A stretch of DNA of 26,069 nt from AG41 sp965653495 (GTDB lineage: Bacteria > Gemmatimonadota > Gemmatimonadetes > Gemmatimonadales > GWC2-71-9): positions 1-26,069 of the forward strand of contig CBFHAJ010000037.1 of NCBI GenBank assembly GCA_965653495.1, read 5' to 3'. A program made the position numbers and the translations under genes. Shown in pieces: positions 1-5,221 of this stretch. Below the pieces are notes generated by a model. It saw only the letters and a program-made list of their open reading frames with translations, did no database searches and had not been told where the DNA came from. Position 1 is the first letter of the stretch. Every line of letters starts with the position of its first letter.

Positions 1-277
1 GCCCAATCCCATCGTCAGCGTGGGGCATCGCGTGGGCTCGAGACGTGCGCGCCACGGCCCAACGGCCGCCACCTCAACGCGGCACGCTTGCCCCTGTTGC
101 GCCAACCCCACATATTGGTCCGCGAACAGCGTTGCATCCCACCGCGGTGCGGCACGGCGCTTGGCAGGTCGTCGCAGGTCTGGTGAGAGGCAGATCCGTG
201 GCCGCAGGGCCGTTGCAGCAGTCGTCGTCGCAAGCGCGGGCTCGCCTGGCAGCCGTGGCGCTACGAGCGTGAGCCCC

Positions 278-958
278 ATGCGTGACGCGCGCGTCCTTAC
301 CCCCCTTCCCACTCCGGTCCCTCGTGACGCGCTGGTTTTCTACTACTGGCGATTTGGGCTGAAAGACGACCCGCGTCAGTGGACCCGGCGTGAGATCGTC
401 GACGACGTGGTCCTGCCGATCTTTGCAGACCCGCGCGTCCGGGCCGAAGCGAACTGCATATACGCCCGCAAGTACACCACCGACCCGCAGCTGCCGTCGA
501 GCGTGCTCCTGCTGGAAGAGTGTGACGAGGTGCGCCTGTTCATGGCCAGCGTGCCGGACCGCCGCCAGAGGATCAGCACCCTGGTCGCGAATCACGTCGC
601 GCCCCTGTTTGCCGCCGACCCGCCGTTCGACTACCCCGCCAAAGACCGCGCCGGGCGCGACGATTGCGCCTGGTATCGCCGCTGTCTCACCGAGGTGACC
701 GGCATCGCACTCGACTTGCATCACAGCCCGTTCTTTGCGGAGCATCGGCGGCTCGTGTACGCCCTCGATTCCGCGGGCGGCCTGCGCGCACTGTCCCGCC
801 TGGCACTCCACGACTATCTGCTCGAGCACAGCCGCAGCTACGCCGCGCTGGGACTGGACGGACAGGCGCGGTTCTGGCGCGAATTTCACCGCTGGGGCCC
901 GGCGCCCAATCTGTATCCGCCGGGGCACCTCTTCGCGAACCTGTTGCTCGTCGACTGA
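278..958 (+). CDS. hypothetical protein, about 226 aa, family not recognised
   Basis: The reading frame is open from position 20, but its first 86 residues are an Arg/Ala-rich low-complexity stretch typical of chance translation. Protein-like sequence begins near the ATG at 278 (MRDARVLTPLP); a GTG at 269 in the same frame is an alternative, and neither has a convincing ribosome binding site. The protein has no signal peptide, no membrane segment and no motif I can assign. It is rich in Trp, Tyr, His and charged residues and ends PGHLFANLLLVD. The pattern of an Ile/Tyr-Ala-Arg-Lys-Tyr strand near residue 50, followed by helices with a WYRRCLTEVTG segment and a C-terminal LLEHSRSYAALGLDG helix, loosely recalls the C-terminal domain of lantibiotic/thiopeptide dehydratases. 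This is a weak impression only, and no biosynthetic partner genes are nearby. Same strand as the next gene, 40 bp away. Confidence 0.6.
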   Translation: MRDARVLTPLPTPVPRDALVFYYWRFGLKDDPRQWTRREIVDDVVLPIFADPRVRAEANCIYARKYTTDPQLPSSVLLLEECDEVRLFMASVPDRRQRISTLVANHVAPLFAADPPFDYPAKDRAGRDDCAWYRRCLTEVTGIALDLHHSPFFAEHRRLVYALDSAGGLRALSRLALHDYLLEHSRSYAALGLDGQARFWREFHRWGPAPNLYPPGHLFANLLLVD

Positions 959-998
959 CGGCTAACGGCGCCTTCATTCTCGCAGTAGCATTCTGGCT

Positions 999-2531
999 GT
1001 GAACCCGCGCCCCTCCATCCCCCGGCGCCTGCTCGCGTGTGCCCCGAGCGTGGCACTCCTCTCTACGGTTGCCCTCGCTCAGAATCCGGTCGGCGTGTTC
1101 GACACCCAAACCGACGTGGGCCAGGTCCGCCACGCCGGTGCGGCGGTGTACGACCCGGCGAAGCAGGAGTACATGATCACCGGGTCGGGTCAGAATATGT
1201 GGGCCGACCGCGACGATTTTCATTTCGTCTGGAAGCGCCTGACGGGCAACTTCATTGTGTCGGCGCGCGCCAACTTCATTGGGCCATACGTGGAGGAGCA
1301 TCGCAAGATCGGCTGGAGCATCCGGCCCACGCTCGCCACCAACGGCCCGCACGTGACCGCGGCCCTGCACGGCAACGGGTTGATGTCGCTCCAGTTCCGC
1401 CGCACCACCGGTGCGACCACCGAAGAGATCAAATCGCGTGACAGCCTGCCCGACGCCGACGCCGTGATCCAGCTCGAGCGGCGCGACGGCGTGTACCTCA
1501 TGTCCGTGGCGCACTTCGGGGATACGCTCGCCACCGAGCAGCTGACGGGCGTCTCGCTCCCCGATACGGTCTACGTCGGGCTGTTCGTGTGTGCGCACAA
1601 TGACTCCGTCGTGGAGGCCGCCACCTTCGCGAACGTGCGCATCACCCAGCCGGCGCCCGCCAGCCTCGTTCCGTACCGCGATTACCTCGGCAGCAATCTC
1701 GAGATTCTCGACGTCGCGAGCGGCAACGCCACGATCGTGCATCAGTATCGCGGATCGTTTCAGGCGCCCAACTGGACGCGCGACGGCAAGGCGCTGATCT
1801 ACGCGCAGGAAGGGCGGCTGTACCGGTTCGATCTCGCGTCGCAGAGAATCGAGGTGATCAACACCGGCTTCGCGACGCGCAACAACAACGATCACGTCCT
1901 GTCGTTCGACGGCCGCATGCTGGCCATCAGCAACAGTTCGCCGGAGGACAGCGGTGCGTCGATCGTCTACACGGTGCGCGCGACGGGCGGCACACCCAAG
2001 CGCATCACCGCGAAGGGACCGTCGTACCTGCATGGTTGGTCGCCCGATGGACGCTGGCTGGTGTACGTCGGCCAGCGCAACGGCGATTTCGACATCTACA
2101 AGGCGCGTGCGGATGGGGGGGGCGGCACCGAGATTCGTCTGACCACGACACCGGGTCTGGACGACGGCCCGGAGTACACCCCCGACGGCCAGTACATCTA
2201 TTTCTGCTCGGTGCGCAGCGGGCGGATGCAGATCTGGCGCATGCGGCCCGATGGAAGCCGACAGGAGCAGCTCACCGACGACGGCTTCAACAACTGGTTT
2301 CCGCACATCTCGCCTGACGGCAAGTCGATGGTGTTCATCTCGTTTCCACCGGAGGTGGCGGCGGACGATCACCCCTTCTACAAGCATGTGCTGCTGCGGC
2401 TGATGCCGGTCGGCGGGGGACCGGCGCGCGTGATCGCCTATGTGTACGGAGGGCAGGGAACGATCAACGTGCCCTCGTGGTCGCCGGACGGGAAACGACT
2501 CGCCTTCGTGAGTAATTCCGCGATTCCCTAG
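999..2531 (+). CDS. secreted LamG-like/TolB-type beta-propeller protein
   Basis: The 510-aa protein starts at GTG 999, directly before a signal peptide (residues 1-28, ending VALAQ). Residues about 30-215 form a beta-rich domain (GVFDTQTDVGQ... WKRLTGNFIVSARANF...) resembling concanavalin/LamG or DUF1349-type folds. From about residue 225 to the end there are repeated WD40-like PD40 blades: WSPDGRWLVYVG, YTPDGQYIYFC, ISPDGKSMVFIS and WSPDGKRLAFVS. This is the TolB/DPP-IV style propeller, usually found in periplasmic or exported binding proteins. No protease or catalytic domain follows, so the likely role is carbohydrate or protein binding in the periplasm; the ligand is unknown. A G8 tract lies inside the coding sequence near 2115-2122. 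The small ORF at 2535 begins 3 bp after the stop, suggesting a shared transcript. Confidence 0.85.
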   Translation: MNPRPSIPRRLLACAPSVALLSTVALAQNPVGVFDTQTDVGQVRHAGAAVYDPAKQEYMITGSGQNMWADRDDFHFVWKRLTGNFIVSARANFIGPYVEEHRKIGWSIRPTLATNGPHVTAALHGNGLMSLQFRRTTGATTEEIKSRDSLPDADAVIQLERRDGVYLMSVAHFGDTLATEQLTGVSLPDTVYVGLFVCAHNDSVVEAATFANVRITQPAPASLVPYRDYLGSNLEILDVASGNATIVHQYRGSFQAPNWTRDGKALIYAQEGRLYRFDLASQRIEVINTGFATRNNNDHVLSFDGRMLAISNSSPEDSGASIVYTVRATGGTPKRITAKGPSYLHGWSPDGRWLVYVGQRNGDFDIYKARADGGGGTEIRLTTTPGLDDGPEYTPDGQYIYFCSVRSGRMQIWRMRPDGSRQEQLTDDGFNNWFPHISPDGKSMVFISFPPEVAADDHPFYKHVLLRLMPVGGGPARVIAYVYGGQGTINVPSWSPDGKRLAFVSNSAIP

Positions 2532-2534
2532 AAG

Positions 2535-2773
2535 ATGACGTACGTTCGCCGCTTCACCGCCACGCTCGTCGTCGTGACTCTCGCGGTCTGTGCGACCACT
2601 CGAGGCGACGGACAATGGAGCGCCGCCGCTGACCCGGTATATTCCGCGAGCGACATCGAGCAACTCTTGAAGGAGCATCCGCACAAGCACCGCCCGGAGC
2701 GAGCATCGAGATTCATGAGTTCCTCGAAATGCCGGGGACGTCCGCCGGCGCGTTGAAAGTCATCGAAGAGTGA
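2535..2773 (+). pseudogene. frameshifted small secreted protein, possible cupin N-terminal remnant
   Basis: An ATG at 2535, 3 bp after the preceding stop, opens a frame with a good signal peptide (MTYVRRFTATLVVVTLAVCA) followed by VYSASDIEQLLKEHP. The frame then becomes basic low-complexity sequence and ends at 2756. Another frame carries sensible protein sequence across the end of the stretch (GASIEIHEFLEMPGTSAGALKVIEE) and stops at 2771-2773. Joining the two near 2670-2705 gives a plausible small exported protein of about 78 aa. The 'VYSASDIEQLLKE' start resembles the N-terminus of small secreted cupin proteins, but no cupin His motif follows, so the gene would also be truncated. A sequencing error would look the same. 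If the frame is intact as read, the product is a 73-aa exported peptide of unknown role. Confidence 0.4.
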
Positions 2774-2857
2774 GTTAGCGTGTCCATCGCGCCTCACATC
2801 CTGCAACCTTCGGGGCTACCTTCCAATCCAACTCGCACATCCACCCGTGGAGTCCTC

Positions 2858-3778
2858 ATGCGTTACATCGCCGGGCTGTGCGCCGCGGTGCTCACCGCCG
2901 GCATGACCGGCCCTCGCACGGATCAGCCGCTGAACGTGCGCCTCGGCTACCCCGCCGACGCCAAGCTCCTCATCATCAACGCCGATGATCTGGGGATGTC
3001 GCATTCGGAGAACGACGCGAGCTTCACCGCCCTCGACCACAGACTCGTCACCTCCGCCACCGTGATGGTTCCGGCCCCGTGGTTCGGCGAAGTCGCCGCG
3101 TACGCCAAGGCGCATCCCGACGTCGATCTGGGCTTGCATCTGACGTTGACCGCCGAGTGGCAGACATTTCGTTGGGGACCGGTGACGCCGCACACGCTCG
3201 TGCCCAGCCTCGTCGGGCCCGATGGGTACTTCTACTCGACCACCGAGGAGTTTGCCAAGCACGCGAAGCCGGGCGAAGTCGAGACCGAGATCCGGGCGCA
3301 GATCGAGCGCGCCAAGTCCATGGGCTTGGAGCCCACGCATCTCGATGCCCACATGCATGCGCTCTATGCCACGCCGGAGCTGTTCGCGGTGCTGCGGAAG
3401 GTGGCGCGAGACTACCGGCTGCCCATTCGCATGGCTCGGAACGAGCAGATCTTTCGGGACCTGCTCCCGTACGTCACCGCCGGCGACCCGTTTCCCGACG
3501 CCATCTTCTCCCCGCTCGGCGACGTGCAGCCCGCGACGTGGAAGGACTACTACCTCAATGTCGTCAAGAGCCTACAACCCGGCGTCACCGAGCTGTTCGT
3601 CCATCTCGCGCACGACGACGCAGAGATGCGCGCCGTCACCGTGAATTTCCCGGTGTGGGATGCCGCGTGGCGCCAGCGCGACGTCGACGTCATTTCCAGC
3701 CCCGAGTTCCGTCAGGCGCTCGTCGATAACCACGTGATCCTCATTGGGTGGCGCCCGATCCAACGACTCATCCGGTAA
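2858..3778 (+). CDS. YdjC/ChbG-family carbohydrate deacetylase
   Basis: The chosen start is ATG 2858, preceded by GGAG and followed by a short hydrophobic leader (MRYIAGLCAAVLTAGMTG); an earlier GTG at 2780 adds only 26 unlikely residues. The mature part has the YdjC/ChbG fold signatures: NADDLGMS (N41, D43, D44; metal-binding aspartate), GLHLTLT, and THLDAHMHA (H161, D163, H165, H167). Family members are metal-dependent enzymes that remove acetyl groups from oligosaccharides such as diacetylchitobiose. At 306 aa it is slightly longer than ChbG (about 250 aa), mainly through the leader and a C-terminal extension. The leader suggests action outside the cytoplasm, whereas ChbG is cytoplasmic. 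No chitobiose transport genes are adjacent, so the substrate remains open. Downstream is an independent BlaI transcription unit. Confidence 0.9.
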   Translation: MRYIAGLCAAVLTAGMTGPRTDQPLNVRLGYPADAKLLIINADDLGMSHSENDASFTALDHRLVTSATVMVPAPWFGEVAAYAKAHPDVDLGLHLTLTAEWQTFRWGPVTPHTLVPSLVGPDGYFYSTTEEFAKHAKPGEVETEIRAQIERAKSMGLEPTHLDAHMHALYATPELFAVLRKVARDYRLPIRMARNEQIFRDLLPYVTAGDPFPDAIFSPLGDVQPATWKDYYLNVVKSLQPGVTELFVHLAHDDAEMRAVTVNFPVWDAAWRQRDVDVISSPEFRQALVDNHVILIGWRPIQRLIR

Positions 3779-3814
3779 AGCGTCGGCTTGAAGGATTTCT
3801 GACACACGCGCGGC

Positions 3815-3843
3815 TTGCCCGCGTGCTAATCCATTAGCATATT
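3815..3843 (+). promoter_or_regulatory. candidate promoter of the blaI-like gene
   Basis: TTGCCC (3815-3820) and CATATT (3838-3843) are separated by 17 bp and each match 4 of 6 consensus bases. The palindromic operator lies between them and overlaps the -10 element. Transcription would begin around 3850, giving a leaderless or nearly leaderless message for the ATG at 3852. The assignment is tentative, since other TAnnnT hexamers overlap the operator. Confidence 0.35.
3823..3840 (+). promoter_or_regulatory. BlaI-type operator, copy 1
   Basis: GTGCTAATCCATTAGCAT contains the perfect inverted repeat TGCTAAT-CC-ATTAGCA (3824-3839), centred 20 bp before the blaI-like start codon. The identical 18 bp recurs at 5204-5221. 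BlaI/MecI/CopY repressors bind as dimers to such dyads and commonly control their own gene. The exact repetition before two transcription units of one cluster is strong circumstantial evidence that this is the operator. Confidence 0.85.
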
Positions 3844-3851
3844 CCCGGCCC

Positions 3852-4247
3852 ATGCCCCCCCTCGGTCACGACAGCACCGCCCTGGGACGCCGCGAGCGCC
3901 AGATCATGGACGTGGTGTACCGCCTGGGCCGGGCGGCGGTGGGCGACGTGATGCGCGAGCTCCCCGATCCCCCCAGCTACTCAGCGGTGCGCGCCATGAT
4001 GCGCTACCTCGAAGGCAAGGGCCATCTGCGCCATAGCCGGGACGGCGCCCGCTACCTGTACGAGCCAACCGTGCCGCACCACGCCGCCCAGCGCAGCGCG
4101 CTCAAGCACCTGGTGCGCACCTTCTTCCGGGGTTCGCGCCCGCGCGCCGTGGCCGCCCTGCTCGAGCTCCCGGGAAAGGGGCTCAGCGACGCGGACCTCG
4201 ACCAGCTGCGGCACCTCGTCGAGCGCGCCCGGCGCGAGGGGCGCTGA
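3852..4247 (+). CDS. BlaI/MecI/CopY-family transcriptional repressor
   Basis: The 131-aa protein has the winged-helix N-terminal domain of the family at residues 10-75: RRERQIMDVVYRLGRAAVGDVMRELPDPPSYSAVRAMMRYLEGKGHLRHSRDGARYLYEP. The S-Y-S-A-V-R recognition helix and the wing ending YLYEP are typical. The C-terminal half (ALKHLVRTFF...DLDQLRHLVERARREGR) is the helical dimerisation and cleavage region. In beta-lactamase systems the repressor is inactivated by proteolysis after signalling through an M56 partner, and such a partner starts 2 bp after this stop. The ATG at 3852 lies 12 bp after the operator copy, implying autoregulation. There is no room for a normal Shine-Dalgarno site. No beta-lactamase gene is in the window, so the regulon is probably something else. 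Confidence 0.95.
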   Translation: MPPLGHDSTALGRRERQIMDVVYRLGRAAVGDVMRELPDPPSYSAVRAMMRYLEGKGHLRHSRDGARYLYEPTVPHHAAQRSALKHLVRTFFRGSRPRAVAALLELPGKGLSDADLDQLRHLVERARREGR

Positions 4248-4248
4248 C

Positions 4249-5184
4249 GTGGACTTCGTCCCCACGCCCGCGCTCCTCAAGATCGCCCTGCTCGTCGTGG
4301 CGGGGCTCGGCGCCGCCGCCGCGCTGCGCGGCACCGCGGCACGCGCTCGCCACGACCTCTGGCTCGTCGTGATCGCCGGCACGATCATCGTGCCGCTCGC
4401 GGGGCTGTTCCTCCCGGCACAGTTCTTCGGCGTACCGCGAGCGTGGGTGCCGCTCGCCGCTCCGCCGTCGACGTGGTGGCTGGTGCTGCTCGCGCTCGGG
4501 TGGGCGGGGGGCGTCCTGGTGACCGCCGGGCGCCTCGTGCCCGGGCTCGTCGCGCTGCGCCGCATCGGTCGCACCGCCACGCCGCTGGACCACCCCGACG
4601 CCGGGCTGGCCCTCACCGAAGCGTGTCGGCTCGCGGGCGTGACTCACCCCGTGCGGCTGCTGGTCTCGACGGAAGTGCGCGTGCCCGCCACCTGGGGCGT
4701 GCGCCGTCCCGTGGTGGCGTTGCCGCCCGCGGCAGCCCACTGGTCCGCGCGCCGGCTGCGCCTGGTGCTGCTGCACGAGCTGCTGCATGTACGACGGCGC
4801 GATGTGCTGGTCGAGCTGCTGCTCGAGGCGGTGACGATCGTCCTGTGGTTCCACCCCGCCGTCTGGCTCGCCGCCCGCCGGCTGCGCCTGGAGCGCGAGC
4901 GCACGTGCGACGAGGCCGTGATCGACTCGGGCGCGCGCGCCTCCGACTACTGCGCGCATCTCATCGACATCATGCGCAGCGCCGCGGGGTCGAGCCGGGG
5001 GGGCATCGTCGTGGCGGCCGGCATGGCGGCGCCGGCCACCCTCGAGCACCGCGTGCGCGCGCTGCTGGATGAGCCCTGGCGCACGCGGCCACGGCAGCTG
5101 CGGCTGCGCGCGCTGGTGTTCGTGGCCAGCACGCTGGCCATCTACGCGCTCGGCAGCCTCACGCCGTGCGCCCACGTCGAGTGA
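4249..5184 (+). CDS. M56-family (BlaR1-like) membrane metalloprotease
   Basis: GTG 4249 follows the repressor stop by 1 bp, so the two genes are co-translated. The 311-aa protein has hydrophobic segments near residues 5-25, 40-62, 75-95 and 185-205 and a last one near 285-302. The zinc-protease motif HELLH is at residues 176-180, in LVLLHELLHVRRRD, and the second conserved motif ERTCDEAVID lies near 216. This matches the BlaR1/MecR1 protease domain. The large extracytoplasmic penicillin-binding sensor domain of true BlaR1 (about 585 aa) is missing; only about 85 residues follow the ERTCDEAV motif, including one membrane segment and a short tail ending LTPCAHVE. It may therefore sense an envelope signal through its membrane region or a partner. 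It probably inactivates the adjacent repressor, by analogy only. Confidence 0.92.
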   Translation: MDFVPTPALLKIALLVVAGLGAAAALRGTAARARHDLWLVVIAGTIIVPLAGLFLPAQFFGVPRAWVPLAAPPSTWWLVLLALGWAGGVLVTAGRLVPGLVALRRIGRTATPLDHPDAGLALTEACRLAGVTHPVRLLVSTEVRVPATWGVRRPVVALPPAAAHWSARRLRLVLLHELLHVRRRDVLVELLLEAVTIVLWFHPAVWLAARRLRLERERTCDEAVIDSGARASDYCAHLIDIMRSAAGSSRGGIVVAAGMAAPATLEHRVRALLDEPWRTRPRQLRLRALVFVASTLAIYALGSLTPCAHVE

Positions 5185-5195
5185 GTCTTTTTTTT
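5158..5195 (+). terminator. intrinsic terminator overlapping the end of the M56 gene
   Basis: The outer stem CTCAC (5158-5162) pairs with GTGAG (5181-5185), with an inner CGTG/CACG pairing. Eight consecutive T residues follow at 5188-5195. The M56 stop codon is inside the 3' stem arm. The arrangement suits a factor-independent terminator separating the blaI-M56 message from the DUF5916 gene, although the stem has internal mismatches. Confidence 0.55.
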
Positions 5196-5203
5196 AGCTC
5201 CAT

Positions 5204-5221
5204 GTGCTAATCCATTAGCAT
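5204..5221 (+). promoter_or_regulatory. BlaI-type operator, copy 2, overlapping a start codon
   Basis: This is an exact second copy of GTGCTAATCCATTAGCAT; the palindrome is 5205-5220. Its last base is the A of the ATG start codon of the DUF5916 gene. A bound repressor would block initiation directly. An in-frame TAA at 5208 inside the palindrome excludes any upstream start codon. A GCTAAT hexamer (5206-5211) could serve as the -10 element, but no clear -35 is seen. Confidence 0.85.

Noticed and set aside
20..277. N-terminal extension of the first plus-strand gene
   Set aside because: The extra 86 residues are low-complexity Arg/Ala sequence with no ribosome binding site; the window edge also prevents judging any upstream gene.
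74..928. 284-aa minus-strand frame opposite the hypothetical protein
   Set aside because: Composition is Arg/Ala/Val-rich without recognisable motifs. The plus frame is more protein-like, although this is the least certain strand choice in the window.
687..2690. 667-aa open frame on the minus strand
   Set aside because: It runs antisense to the TolB-like gene, which has a signal peptide and conserved propeller motifs. The antisense translation is His/Arg/Val-rich with no domain, typical of GC-rich shadow frames.
4183..5175. 330-aa minus-strand frame opposite the M56 gene
   Set aside because: It is rich in His, Gln, Arg and Gly without domain signature; the plus strand has the HELLH protease motif and membrane segments.
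3852..5184. A classical beta-lactam resistance locus (blaI-blaR1-blaZ)
   Set aside because: The M56 protein lacks the penicillin-binding sensor and no beta-lactamase is present; the downstream gene encodes a DUF5916 outer-membrane protein.
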